A stretch of 64,000 nucleotides of DNA from Streptomyces sp. NBC_00708. Lineage in GTDB: Bacteria; Actinomycetota; Actinomycetes; Streptomycetales; Streptomycetaceae. Within the stretch, counting starts at the first letter, position 1, and the number at the start of each line of letters is the position of its first letter. The notes beneath the pieces are model-generated. The model made no database searches. It saw nothing but the letters and a program-made list of their open reading frames with translations, and had not been told where the DNA came from. The stretch is taken from NCBI GenBank assembly GCA_036226585.1, contig CP108997.1:7006001-7070000 (forward strand), written 5' to 3'. The position numbers and the translations under genes were made by a program. Shown here one piece after another: positions 43,937-52,375 of this stretch.

Positions 43937-44350
43937 ATGGCGCTGGACAGGGGACTCGACTGGCTCCTTGACGATCTCACCAGCCGGGTGGAGCACATAC
44001 GGCACGCCCTGGTGCTGTCGAACGACGGCCTGGTGACCGGCGCGAGCGCCGGGCTGGCCCGTGAGGACGCCGAACACCTGGCGGCCGTCTCGTCGGGGCT
44101 GCACAGCCTGGCCCGCGGGTCGGGCCGGCACTTCCGTGCCGGAAAGGCGCGGCAGACCATGGTGGAGTTCGACGAGGCACTGCTCTTCGTGACGGCGGCG
44201 GGGGAGGGCAGCTGCCTGTGCGTGCTGAGTGAGGCGGAGTCGGACGTCGGCCAGGTGGCGTACGAGATGACGCTTCTGGTCAACCGGGTGGGACAGCATC
44301 TCGGTGTGGATTCGCGGCAGGACGGGAGCGGGGGAGTCAACCGGCTCTGA
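43937..44350 (+). CDS. Roadblock/LC7 domain protein (orphan)
   Basis: A 137-residue protein made of one Roadblock/LC7 domain: LDWLLDDLTSRVEHIRHALVL, NDGLVTGASAGLAREDAEHL, then a beta-rich core with SCLCVLSEAESDVGQVAYEM. In streptomycetes this fold is the B component of conservons (with a sensor kinase, DUF742 and a Ras-like GTPase) that regulate development. Here none of the other components is adjacent, so it is an orphan copy. GGAGG upstream of ATG 43937 is clear. A hairpin terminator follows. Confidence 0.87.
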   Translation: MALDRGLDWLLDDLTSRVEHIRHALVLSNDGLVTGASAGLAREDAEHLAAVSSGLHSLARGSGRHFRAGKARQTMVEFDEALLFVTAAGEGSCLCVLSEAESDVGQVAYEMTLLVNRVGQHLGVDSRQDGSGGVNRL

Positions 44351-44368
44351 CCAGACCGGGAGCGACCG

Positions 44369-44410
44369 CCGCCGCCGGGCCCGTGGAGTTATCCACAGGC
44401 CCGGCGGCGG
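44369..44410 (+). terminator. hairpin terminator after the Roadblock gene
   Basis: CCGCCGCCGGGCC (44369-44381) and GGCCCGGCGGCGG (44398-44410) are exact 13-base complements; a short inner TGGA/TCCA stem sits in the loop. It lies 19 bases after the Roadblock stop. Confidence 0.7.
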
Positions 44411-44425
44411 TTGACTTTCCCCCAC

Positions 44426-44445
44426 TACTCTGATCACAGAGAGTA
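44426..44445 (+). promoter_or_regulatory. dyad in the promoter of the double-HTH gene
   Basis: TACTCTGATCACAGAGAGTA has arms TACTCT and AGAGTA with 8 bases between. A TTGACT hexamer (44411-44416) stands just upstream as a possible -35. The DNA-binding look of the protein encoded 27 bases downstream suggests autoregulation. Confidence 0.4.
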
Positions 44446-44471
44446 TTCGCACTTCGTGGGGGAGTTACGAC

Positions 44472-45608
44472 ATGGCGACGATGAAAGTACCTGCAGGAAC
44501 GGCATTTGGGGTCGAATCGCGCGCGGAAGAGGTGACCGGGTCCGCCACTGTGCGTGACGATGTCGCGCCCGCCGTCGCCCCGAGCCGCGCCGCGACGGAA
44601 CTCGGGCTCAAGCGGAGGGAGTTCGATCTGGCGGTGCACCTGGGGGCGGTCAGGGTGCGGAGCGGACCGGACGGGCGGCCCAGGGTCCACCGGGAGGAGA
44701 TGGACCGCCTGCGGGCCCGGGACGGCTTCCCCGACGAGCTCCGCGCACTGGTGCGAACGGTGGGGACGGCCGAAGGTGCCCGGCTGCTGGGGATCAGCCC
44801 GGTCCGTTTCACCCGGCTGGCGCGTGCCGGATGCCTGACACCGGTTGCCTTCTACCTGAACCGCTACCGGGCGGTGGTGTGGGTCTACCTGGCGCGGGAG
44901 GTCGAGGCGCTGGCGGTCCGGTCGCCGGAGCTGCTGGTGGGCAACAGCCCGCCCTGGATGCGCGACCGGCTGGAGAGCGGGGGCGACTGGCGGCCGCGCA
45001 ACTGGCGCTCGCGCCGCATCGAACGCCTGCTGGCGCTCACCGAGGACCCCTGGCTGCGTGTGGCGGTCGTGGCGCAGAGCCTGGACCCGGTCCAGTTGGC
45101 CGAGGTGGTGGACGACCCCTACGAACGGGCCCACTTCGCCAGGGTCGGGCGGGAGGCCGAGTCCGGCCGGAGGGGATCGGTCGCCGGGCGCGAGGCGATG
45201 GCCCGGCTGATGCACGCCGACGAGCCGGACGAGATCCTCTGGCGCCGGATCAGCCTGATCGCGGAGCTGGACGCCGCCCGCGAGCTCCGCCCGGCACCAC
45301 GACCGGGCGAGACGCGGTGGCCTGAGCCGGTGGGCGCACCTGCCGTGCCGGCTGCCTCGGCACGGCTCTCCGGGCCCCCGGGAGCCCAGCCGCCGTCCGG
45401 GCCCGGAAAGACCTCCCCGGCCGAGGAGTCCCAAAGTCCCGTCGCGCCACCCGCGCCCGCCCACCGCACCTCTCCCGGGGCCTCGGCGGGCCTGCTGGCC
45501 CGGCTTCGGCTGGGTGCGGCCAGGGGGCTGGGGCTGCGCCGTCCACGGCACCGCGCGGCGGTCCGCAGGACGCGACCGCGGCGGGGCGGCCCGGATAAAG
45601 GTTGGTGA
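44472..45608 (+). CDS. DUF6397-like protein with two HTH-like segments
   Basis: A 378-residue protein with two MerR/excisionase-like helix-turn-helix segments: about residues 40-78 (AATELGLKRREFDLAVHLG, then a basic wing) and about 98-140 (EGARLLGISPVRFTRLARAG followed by a Tyr/Trp strand). The middle is helical and acidic/basic mixed; the last about 100 residues are Pro/Ala/Ser-rich and end in a strongly basic tail. I believe this is the streptomycete DUF6397 family; its role is unknown but DNA binding is likely. The upstream dyad may be its own target. Confidence 0.65.
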   Translation: MATMKVPAGTAFGVESRAEEVTGSATVRDDVAPAVAPSRAATELGLKRREFDLAVHLGAVRVRSGPDGRPRVHREEMDRLRARDGFPDELRALVRTVGTAEGARLLGISPVRFTRLARAGCLTPVAFYLNRYRAVVWVYLAREVEALAVRSPELLVGNSPPWMRDRLESGGDWRPRNWRSRRIERLLALTEDPWLRVAVVAQSLDPVQLAEVVDDPYERAHFARVGREAESGRRGSVAGREAMARLMHADEPDEILWRRISLIAELDAARELRPAPRPGETRWPEPVGAPAVPAASARLSGPPGAQPPSGPGKTSPAEESQSPVAPPAPAHRTSPGASAGLLARLRLGAARGLGLRRPRHRAAVRRTRPRRGGPDKGW

Positions 45609-45638
45609 TCCACGGGCCGGCCAGGCATTCTGTGCGCC

Positions 45639-46127
45639 ATGTTGATCAGGGAAGCCACCCCCGAGGACTGGCCCGCCATCTGGCCGTTCTTCCACGAAAT
45701 CGTCGCCGCCGGCGAGACCTTCACCTACCCCCTCGACCTCCAGGAGGACGACGCGGCCGACTGGTGGCTCCTGAAGCCGCCGAACCGGACCGTGGTCGCG
45801 GTCGCCGACGACGGGACCGTCCTCGGCACGGCGAAGATGAACAAGAACCACATGGGCAACGGATCCCACATCGCCAGCGCCAGCTACATGGTCGACCCCC
45901 AGCACTCCGGGCAGGGCGTCGGACGGGCCCTGTGCGAGTACACCATCGACTGGGCGCGCACGGCCGGGTACCGGGCCATGCAGTTCAACGCGGTGGTGGA
46001 GAGCAACATCGCGGCGGTCAAGCTGTACCGCTCGCTCGGCTTCGAGATCCTGGGCACCCTGCCCGAGGGCTTCAACCACCCGGTCAAGGGCTTCGTGGGC
46101 ATCCACGTCATGCATCGCCGCCTCTGA
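45639..46127 (+). CDS. GNAT family N-acetyltransferase
   Basis: A 162-residue GNAT enzyme covering one whole domain: IREATPEDWPAIWPFFHEI at the N-terminus, the acetyl-CoA loop VDPQHSGQGVGRALCEY (motif A Q/RxxGxG/A) near residues 87-102, and the C-terminal KLYRSLGFEILGTLPEGF. It transfers an acetyl group from acetyl-CoA to an amine of unknown identity. The sequence style matches broad-specificity L-amino acid/phosphinothricin-like acetyltransferases, but this is not decisive. Confidence 0.85.
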   Translation: MLIREATPEDWPAIWPFFHEIVAAGETFTYPLDLQEDDAADWWLLKPPNRTVVAVADDGTVLGTAKMNKNHMGNGSHIASASYMVDPQHSGQGVGRALCEYTIDWARTAGYRAMQFNAVVESNIAAVKLYRSLGFEILGTLPEGFNHPVKGFVGIHVMHRRL

Positions 46128-46327
46128 CGGCGCGGGGCGCTCACTTCGCGCCACCGTCCGGCGGCCGCCCCGCGCAGCCCGATGTCCGGCATGCCCCAAG
46201 CAGCGATGATGTGGGGGTTGTTGTGACACAGAATCGGTTGTGGGGTGGGTGCACACATCGGGGATGCGGGCAGTACTGTGCGCTGCACCGCCCATTCGGG
46301 CGCGAAACATCTGCGGAGGAAAAATCC

Positions 46328-46960
46328 ATGACCATACCCAGGAGATCGTGGCGCGCTGCGGGAACTCTCGCCGCTGCCGCGGTGGTCGGCCTGTCCGGCG
46401 CGGTCCTCACCGCCGGTCCGGCCGCAGCTCACACCCCCACCTGGGACGTGACCTGTGACGAAGTGAGCCTGCACCTCACCCAGTACAACGCCGGTGTCAC
46501 CAACGAGGTGACCGTCACCGTCGACGGCAAGGACCTGCTGCCGACGGAGACGTTCGGCAAGGAGTTCGACAAGACGATCGCGCTGCCGGAGCACGACCAG
46601 CCCCTCACGGTGCGCCTGGTCGTCAAGGCCGGTGACGGCGAGCGCTACTCGAAGGACGACACCAAGCAGGCGCTGGTCTGCGACAAGACCACGCCGCCGG
46701 CGACGCCCACGCCGACTCCGACCGAGACGAAGCCGTCCGAGACGCCGACCACCGCGTCTCCCAGCCCGTCCGACACGCCGAGCGAGTCCGCTTCGCCGTC
46801 TGCGCCCGCCGCAGCCACGCCGAGCCCCAGCTCGCCGGATCTGGCCGAGACCGGTTCCTCGTCCGCCACGCCGATCATCGGTGGCGCGGCCGTTGCCGTC
46901 CTGCTGGCCGGTGGCGGCATCATGTGGTCGGTGCGCAAGCGCCGTACCGCGCAGCACTGA
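46328..46960 (+). CDS. LAETG-type sortase-anchored surface protein
   Basis: A 210-residue wall protein: signal peptide (1-34, ending AAA), a small beta domain (about 38-118, TWDVTCDEVSLHLTQYN ... ALVCDK with two cysteines), a Thr/Pro/Ser-rich stalk with repeated TPTPTE, and a C-terminal sorting signal LAETG (172-176), hydrophobic helix and RKRR tail. Sortase should cleave after Thr and attach it to peptidoglycan. GGAGG upstream of ATG 46328. In streptomycetes such LAxTG proteins are often class E sortase substrates; partner sortase not in the window. Confidence 0.87.
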   Translation: MTIPRRSWRAAGTLAAAAVVGLSGAVLTAGPAAAHTPTWDVTCDEVSLHLTQYNAGVTNEVTVTVDGKDLLPTETFGKEFDKTIALPEHDQPLTVRLVVKAGDGERYSKDDTKQALVCDKTTPPATPTPTPTETKPSETPTTASPSPSDTPSESASPSAPAAATPSPSSPDLAETGSSSATPIIGGAAVAVLLAGGGIMWSVRKRRTAQH

Positions 46961-46972
46961 CGTAGTTCCGTC

Positions 46973-46997
46973 CCCCGGGCGCGCACCGCGCCCGGGG
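46973..46997 (+). terminator. hairpin terminator after the LAETG gene
   Basis: CCCCGGGCGCG (46973-46983) and CGCGCCCGGGG (46987-46997) pair perfectly around a CAC loop, 12 bases after the stop. Confidence 0.75.
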
Positions 46998-47009
46998 AAG
47001 CGGGGCGGA

Positions 47010-47046
47010 GGGGCGCACCATCACGCACGGCGTGGTGGTGCGCCCC
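47010..47046 (-). terminator. hairpin terminator of the convergent PP2C gene
   Basis: The 16-base arms at 47010-47025 and 47031-47046 pair with one G-U, just past the stop of the minus-strand PP2C gene at 47047. Together with the hairpin at 46973-46997 it separates two convergent transcripts. Confidence 0.65.
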
Positions 47047-49230
47047 TCACTGTTGTGCGTCCCCGCTTCGCGGAGCGCTGTCGGGGGCGGCCCCGGACCG
47101 CTGCTCGGTGCGCCGGTGCGCGGGGGGCGTGGTGGGCGGAGTCGCCGGTCCGATCTCGCACCAGACGGCCTTGCCCTCTCCCCGGGGCTCGATGCCCCAC
47201 CGCGTGGCGACGGCGTCCAGCAGCAGCAGCCCCCGGCCCGAGGTCGCGGTCTCGCCCGGTGACCGGCGTCGGGGCCAGGCGCTGGAGCGGTCCTGCACGG
47301 ACAGCCGCACCCGGCGCACCGGTTCCGGCAGCACCTCCAGGGTGAGCACGGCGCCGCCCTCCGTGTGGAGCAGCACGTTCACCAGCAGCTCTCCGGTCAC
47401 CAGCTCGGCGTCGTCGGCGAGTTCGGCCATGTCCCAGTCGGTCAGGGCCTGGCGCACGATGGTCCGTGCCTCGGACAGCCCTTCCGGGTCCGCCTGATGG
47501 ATGTACTGGTGCAGCCGCGGCGCCCGGGGCGAACCCGGATCCGGGCTGCGGCGCAGCACCAGCAGCGCGACGTCGTCCCCGGAGCCCCAGCGCTCCCACA
47601 GCCGGTCGGACAGATGGTCGGCCAGTGCCTCGGCGCCCGCCGGTCCCGCGCTGACCTCGGTGATGAGGGTGCGCACCCCCGCGTCGATGTCGGCGCCCGG
47701 CTCCTCCACCAGACCATCGGTGTACAGGACCAGCGTCTCGCCCGGAACCAGGTCGAGCCGGGTCTCCGGATACTCCTCGTCACCGAAGTCGGTGGAGATG
47801 CCCAGGGGCATGCCGCCACGCACCCGTGGGCTGCCGACCCTGCCGTCCATGTGCCGGATCAGTGGCCCGAAATGGCCGGCCCGTACGACCCGCACGGTCC
47901 CGGTTGCCAGGTCGACCTGGGCGTAGGTGCAGGTGGCGAACCGGTCCGTGTCGAGTTCGGTCAGGAACCGGGAGGCACGGGCCAGTACCGTCGAGGGCGG
48001 ATGGCCCTCGGAGGCGTAGGCGCGCAGCGCGATCCGGAGCTGTCCCATGATCGCCGCCGCGTGCGTGTCGTGGCCCTGGACGTCGCCCACCATGATCCCG
48101 ACGCGGTCGTTCGGCAGGGCGATCACGTCGTACCAGTCACCGCCGACCTGGCGCCCGCTCCACGCCGCGTGGTAGCGGACGGCGATCTCGCCCCCCTCGA
48201 TGTCGAGGATGCGGCGCGGCAGCATCGCGGACTGGAGCCCGGTGGCGAACTCGCGCTCCTCGTCGAACAGCTTCGCCCGCTGCAGGGACTGGGCGACGAT
48301 TGCGGCGAGCCCCAGGCAGAGAATGCGCTCGTCGGGGGTGAAAGCGGTGCGCTCGCGATAGAAGAGGGCCAGCCCGCCGAGCGACCGCGCCTGCGCCACC
48401 AGCGGCAGATAGGCCGCCGCCCGGAATTCCATGCGTCCGACATACGGCTCCAGCGCCGGGTAGCGTCGGGTCAGCGCCGCCAGGGAGCTCACGAACCGCG
48501 GCCGCCCGCTCAGCACGGTGTCGGCCAGCGGCAGCTTCGGGTCGAGGCGGCCCGACCCCAGCTCGTCGATGACCTCCAGGGACTCGCCGCTCACCGCGAT
48601 GACGTTCAGCGCCGCGTTGTCCAGCAGCCCGAGCGCCAGCCCGTCCGCACCCAGCCGGGCCAGTCCGCCGGGCCCCGTCAGGACGGCGGTCACGTCGTCC
48701 ACCGTGACCGCCCGCGACAGGGCGCTCGTTGTTCGTTCAACGATGTCGGTCTGTCGCTGGCGGCGCTTTTCCAGTTCCAGCACGAAGGCCGAATGGGTGA
48801 CCTCGGCCGTCGCGTCCCGCACCAGACCGATCACCCGGCGCGCCCTGCCGTCCTCGCTGCGCAGGATGCGCCCCTGGATGTGCGTCCACTGGTCCCGGCC
48901 GTCGGCCAGAGGAATCCGGAAGTGGACGCTGTACGAGCTGTCCCCGCTCCGGAACGCTTCGTCCGTCGCCACGTTCAGGCGGGCTCGCTCCTCGGGATCG
49001 AGAAGCTCCGCCAGCGAATCCGGACGTGCGTCGAAGGAGGCCGGGTCCAGGCCGAAGACCAGCAGGCCCGCCTCGTCGATGTCCAGCGTCCGGGCATCGA
49101 GGTCCCACTCGAAACTGCCGGTCCGGTTCAGGGCAAGCCGCTCCGCCGTACCGGTCTCGCCGACGGGCGTCGGGCCACCCGGCCGGCCGGGCGGCCCGGG
49201 AACGACCGGCGGCCGGTTCTGATCGGTCAT
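47047..49230 (-). CDS. PAS-GAF - PP2C (SpoIIE) phosphatase - HATPase signalling protein
   Basis: A 727-residue cytoplasmic regulator: PAS domain (about 30-150, GSFEWDLDARTLDIDEAGL), GAF domain (about 170-320), SpoIIE/PP2C phosphatase (about 345-560, GGDWYDVIALPNDRVGIMVG, GDVQGHD), and an anti-sigma HATPase (about 585-700, VTGELLVNVLLHT, ATSGRGLLLLDAV). The phosphatase and kinase halves can act on the same anti-anti-sigma partner. It resembles the protein at 20192-22033 but adds PAS. GGAG at spacing 7 supports ATG 49230. Confidence 0.87.
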   Translation of the reverse strand: MTDQNRPPVVPGPPGRPGGPTPVGETGTAERLALNRTGSFEWDLDARTLDIDEAGLLVFGLDPASFDARPDSLAELLDPEERARLNVATDEAFRSGDSSYSVHFRIPLADGRDQWTHIQGRILRSEDGRARRVIGLVRDATAEVTHSAFVLELEKRRQRQTDIVERTTSALSRAVTVDDVTAVLTGPGGLARLGADGLALGLLDNAALNVIAVSGESLEVIDELGSGRLDPKLPLADTVLSGRPRFVSSLAALTRRYPALEPYVGRMEFRAAAYLPLVAQARSLGGLALFYRERTAFTPDERILCLGLAAIVAQSLQRAKLFDEEREFATGLQSAMLPRRILDIEGGEIAVRYHAAWSGRQVGGDWYDVIALPNDRVGIMVGDVQGHDTHAAAIMGQLRIALRAYASEGHPPSTVLARASRFLTELDTDRFATCTYAQVDLATGTVRVVRAGHFGPLIRHMDGRVGSPRVRGGMPLGISTDFGDEEYPETRLDLVPGETLVLYTDGLVEEPGADIDAGVRTLITEVSAGPAGAEALADHLSDRLWERWGSGDDVALLVLRRSPDPGSPRAPRLHQYIHQADPEGLSEARTIVRQALTDWDMAELADDAELVTGELLVNVLLHTEGGAVLTLEVLPEPVRRVRLSVQDRSSAWPRRRSPGETATSGRGLLLLDAVATRWGIEPRGEGKAVWCEIGPATPPTTPPAHRRTEQRSGAAPDSAPRSGDAQQ

Positions 49231-49439
49231 TCCAGCTCCGAGGATCGTCCGGCGGGTCCGCCGTACGGCGTGCCTCAATTGTCCGGCCCGTCCGGCACGC
49301 CTGCCACAGCGGAGACCTGCCCCGGACCGCGCGCACCCACCCCCTCGGCCCGCTCCCGGGGACGCCGCGCACAATGGCAGCGGAAGATCGTCCCCCGACC
49401 GGCGGACGGTACGGCACCAGGGCTGACCGGAGCGCGCGC

Positions 49440-50510
49440 ATGAACCACGAGGACCCCGTCCTGACGCACACCGAGGGACGCGTCCGCCACCTCACGCTCA
49501 ACCGGCCCCGCGCCCTGAACGCGCTGAACCACGCCATGGTGCGGCTCATGGCCGACGCGCTCGACGCGGCCGAGCACGACGACGCGGTCGTCGCCGTGCT
49601 GCTCACCGGCGCGGGGGAGCGCGGCCTGTGCGCGGGCGGCGACATCCGCGCCGTGCGCGACGACGCCCTGGCCGGCGGCAGCGCCTCACTCGACTTCTGG
49701 CGGGACGAGTACCACCTCAACGCACGGATCGCCCGCTTCCCCAAGCCGTACGTCGCGCTGATGGACGGCATCGTCATGGGCGGCGGCGTCGGCGTCTCCG
49801 CCCACGGCTCCCTCCGCGTCGTCACCGAGCGCTCCCGCGTCGCCATGCCGGAGACCGGGATCGGATTCGTCCCCGACGTCGGCGGAACGCATCTGCTGGG
49901 GAATGCGCCCGGTGAACTCGGCACGCACCTGGCCCTCACCGGAGAGTCGGTCGGCGCGGCCGACGCACTGCTCTGCGGACTCGCCGACCACTTCGTGCCC
50001 GCCGACGGCCTCGCCGCGCTGGTCACCGAGCTGGCCGGCTGCACGACCCCCGAAGCCGTCACAGCGGCGGTCGAGCGGCACGCCCGACCCGCTCCCGCCG
50101 CCCCGCTCGCCACCCACCGCGGCTGGACCGACTCCTGCTACACGGCCGACACGGTCGAGGAGATCGTCGACCGCCTCGACGGGCATGGAGACCCCGCCGC
50201 CAAGCAGGCCGCGGCGACCATCCTCGCCAAGGCACCCACCTCGCTCAAGGTGACCCTCGAATCCGTGCGCCGGGCGCGCCGTCTCGGCGGCCTCGAAGCC
50301 GTCCTCGACCAGGAGTACCGCGTCTCGACCGCAGCCTTCGCCGGGCCCGACCTGGTGGAAGGTGTGCGGGCCCAGATCGTGGACAAGGACCGCTCCCCCC
50401 GCTGGCAGCCTGCGGAGCTCTCCCAGGTCACCGACGAGGATGTGGTCAGGCACTTCACGCCCCTGGGCGACCGCGAACTCGGCCTCGCACCGCTCCCGGA
50501 GGCCGGCTGA
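49440..50510 (+). CDS. 3-hydroxyisobutyryl-CoA hydrolase-like enoyl-CoA hydratase family protein
   Basis: A 356-residue crotonase-fold enzyme, longer than ordinary hydratases (about 260) and with the C-terminal extension of 3-hydroxyisobutyryl-CoA hydrolases. HLTLNRPRALNALNHAMV is the CoA entry motif, GERGLCAGGDIRAV the oxyanion loop, and PETGIGFVPDVGG carries the acidic catalytic residues. HIBYL-CoA hydrolase removes CoA in valine breakdown. The starting ATG is at 49440. It is divergent from the PP2C gene and followed by a terminator. Confidence 0.85.
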   Translation: MNHEDPVLTHTEGRVRHLTLNRPRALNALNHAMVRLMADALDAAEHDDAVVAVLLTGAGERGLCAGGDIRAVRDDALAGGSASLDFWRDEYHLNARIARFPKPYVALMDGIVMGGGVGVSAHGSLRVVTERSRVAMPETGIGFVPDVGGTHLLGNAPGELGTHLALTGESVGAADALLCGLADHFVPADGLAALVTELAGCTTPEAVTAAVERHARPAPAAPLATHRGWTDSCYTADTVEEIVDRLDGHGDPAAKQAAATILAKAPTSLKVTLESVRRARRLGGLEAVLDQEYRVSTAAFAGPDLVEGVRAQIVDKDRSPRWQPAELSQVTDEDVVRHFTPLGDRELGLAPLPEAG

Positions 50511-50512
50511 GG

Positions 50513-50538
50513 CCCGGACGGCCGCCGGGCCGTCCGGG
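50513..50538. terminator. hairpin terminator
   Basis: CCCGGACGGC (50513-50522) and GCCGTCCGGG (50529-50538) form a perfect 10-base stem with a 6-base loop between the convergent hydrolase and small TTA-containing gene. Confidence 0.65.
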
Positions 50539-50556
50539 GCCGCTGCCGCGACCGCC

Positions 50557-50784
50557 TCAGTGGCCGCTGCTCGTCAGACTCGGCCGGAGCGAGCCGACCA
50601 GCTCGAAGAGCCGCGTCTCGTTGCCCGAGAGCCCCGCGCGCCGCAGCGCGCCGTCGGCCTCCTCCATGGGCGAGGCGAGCAACGGCAGATACAGCGGGGC
50701 CTCGTCCGGGTCGGAGAGGGCCGCCCGGGTGGCCTCCAGTAAACGGACATACGCCTGCGCCGCGGCTAGTTCGTCCTTGCGCAT
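50557..50784 (-). CDS. small hypothetical protein with a TTA leucine codon
   Basis: A 75-residue helical protein (DELAAAQAYVRLLEATRAAL, then PLYLPLLASPMEEADGALRR). It contains a TTA leucine codon at 50740-50742 (the first Leu of the RLLEAT motif), the only one I found in any gene here. In Streptomyces TTA needs the bldA tRNA, so translation should be tied to development or late growth. The rest of the codon use is normal for the window. ATG 50784 has only a distant GGAG. No family recognised. Confidence 0.6.
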   Translation of the reverse strand: MRKDELAAAQAYVRLLEATRAALSDPDEAPLYLPLLASPMEEADGALRRAGLSGNETRLFELVGSLRPSLTSSGH

Positions 50785-50873
50785 CTCAGCATCTCCAGGT
50801 CAGAGGATTGCGGACCCACCAGCATCCCTCATGGGTCTGACAGTGGCCGCCGGCGACGAGCGCGGCACGGCAT

Positions 50874-51362
50874 CTATCGGCCGTCCGGCCGACGCCCGCC
50901 CGCAGGTGGCTCGACCTCAAGAAACCGGCGACCGCGCGGTCCCCGGTACAGCAGCGCGCTCCAGCCCAACTCCCGCAGGGCCGCCGCGCACCGGGCCAGT
51001 TCGCTCTCCTCCTCGTACGCCGCCCCGCTGCCGGACGGCCCCAGCCACTCCACCCGAACCGTGCCCGGAGAGGACCCGGCCGCCACCCGGTACCCCTTCT
51101 CCGTCCGGTCCCCTGACGGACCGACGGCCGAGGCGGGCAGCCCGGCGGCCTCCAGCGCCAGCGCCACGGCCCGTACCGGACGGTGCAGTTCCCAGGGCGC
51201 GGGCACGGACTCCGGGGCGGCCCCGCCATTCGTCAGGCGCCGGATCTGCAGCAGCCCGGCGAACGCCGACCGGACCGAAGCGGCGCGCCCCCGCACCTGC
51301 CCGGGGTCCGACGGCCCGTCCCCGGTGGCCGGTTCGAACCCGCGTTCCTCCTCGCCGCCCAT
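50874..51362 (-). CDS. hypothetical protein
   Basis: A 162-residue soluble protein starting MGGEEERGFEPATG after GGAGGGG. It appears to have a helical N-terminal half (SVRSAFAGLLQIRRL, RPVRAVALALEAAGLP) and a beta C-terminal half (GTVRVEWLGPSGSG, GWSALLYRGPRGRRFLEV). No family recognised. It is divergent from the pentapeptide-repeat gene across a 136-base promoter gap. Longer in-frame starts are Arg/Ser-rich and not convincing. Confidence 0.65.
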   Translation of the reverse strand: MGGEEERGFEPATGDGPSDPGQVRGRAASVRSAFAGLLQIRRLTNGGAAPESVPAPWELHRPVRAVALALEAAGLPASAVGPSGDRTEKGYRVAAGSSPGTVRVEWLGPSGSGAAYEEESELARCAAALRELGWSALLYRGPRGRRFLEVEPPAGGRRPDGR

Positions 51363-51498
51363 CCGCAGCCCCTCCGTCACATCGCCGTACCGCACTGCTG
51401 CCAGTGTGCGCCGCCCCACCGACAACGGGAGCCGCGCACCGAGCCGGTAGGCTCCGGTTCTGCTCACGAACACCGCGCTCCCGGAGGATCCCCGCACC

Positions 51499-52371
51499 GT
51501 GCCCGACAACGACCGCCCGCACGGAAACGACCGGGCGCACGGCACCACCGTCCGGGACGGAGACGGCCGGGCCGCCCTGCGCGCCGACTGCGGCAACTGC
51601 TTCGCCCTGTGCTGCGTCGCGCTGACGCTGACACGCTCCGCGGACTTCGCCGTCAACAAGGCGGCCGGCACGCCCTGCCGGAACCTCCGGGACGACTTCC
51701 GTTGCGGCATCCACGCCCGGCTGCGCACCGAGGGCTTCCCCGGCTGCACCGTCTACGACTGCTTCGGGGCCGGCCAGAAGGTATCGGTGGAGATCTACGG
51801 CCGCCGCGACTGGCGCGGTGCCCCGGAGACCGCGCAGGAGATGTTCCAGGTCTTCCCGGTCGTCCGGCAGCTCCACGAACTGCTCTGGTACCTCACGGAG
51901 GCGGCTGCTCTGCCCCCGGCCCGCCCTCTGAGCGGCGAGATACGGAAGACCCTCGACGCGACCGAGGCCCTGACGCGCCTCGACGCCTCCGCCCTGTCCG
52001 AACTGGACGTGGCGGCACACCGGGGCGGGGTCGCCGTGCTGCTGGGACGCGTGAGCGAACTCGTACGCGCCACGGCCCCCGGCCGCAAGAAGCGCAACCA
52101 CCGAGGCGGCGACCTCATCGGTGCCCGCCTCAAGGGCGCCGATCTGCGGGGCGCCGATCTGCGCGGCGCCTACCTCATCGCGGCGGACCTCAGCGGCGCC
52201 GACCTGCGCCTGGCCGACCTCATCGGCGCCGACTTCCGGGACGCGGACCTGTCGGGCGCCGACCTGACCGGGGCGCTGTTCCTGACGCAGGCCCAGGTGA
52301 ACGCCGCCAGGGGGAGCGGTGCCACCCGGCTCCCGGCGTCGCTCGGCCGCCCCGCCCACTGGGCGGACTGA
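51499..52371 (+). CDS. pentapeptide-repeat protein with N-terminal cysteine cluster
   Basis: A 290-residue protein in two parts. The N-terminal about 90 residues hold eight cysteines (31, 34, 38, 39, 60, 69, 83, 88) in the pattern CxxCxxxCC and CxxxxC, reminiscent of a metal- or Fe-S-binding YkgJ-like domain. Residues about 205-261 are eleven tandem pentapeptides of the A-(D/N)-L-x-G type (DLIGA, RLKGA, DLRGA ...), predicted to form a right-handed beta-helix. GTG 51499 follows GGAGG at spacing 11. Role unknown; pentapeptide helices often mimic DNA or serve as scaffolds. Confidence 0.8.
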   Translation: MPDNDRPHGNDRAHGTTVRDGDGRAALRADCGNCFALCCVALTLTRSADFAVNKAAGTPCRNLRDDFRCGIHARLRTEGFPGCTVYDCFGAGQKVSVEIYGRRDWRGAPETAQEMFQVFPVVRQLHELLWYLTEAAALPPARPLSGEIRKTLDATEALTRLDASALSELDVAAHRGGVAVLLGRVSELVRATAPGRKKRNHRGGDLIGARLKGADLRGADLRGAYLIAADLSGADLRLADLIGADFRDADLSGADLTGALFLTQAQVNAARGSGATRLPASLGRPAHWAD

Positions 52372-52375
52372 TCCG

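Noticed and set aside
44389..44397. TTATCCACA, a perfect DnaA box
   Set aside because: It is a single copy lying in the loop of a GC-rich terminator hairpin, with no other boxes or replication genes nearby; most likely chance.
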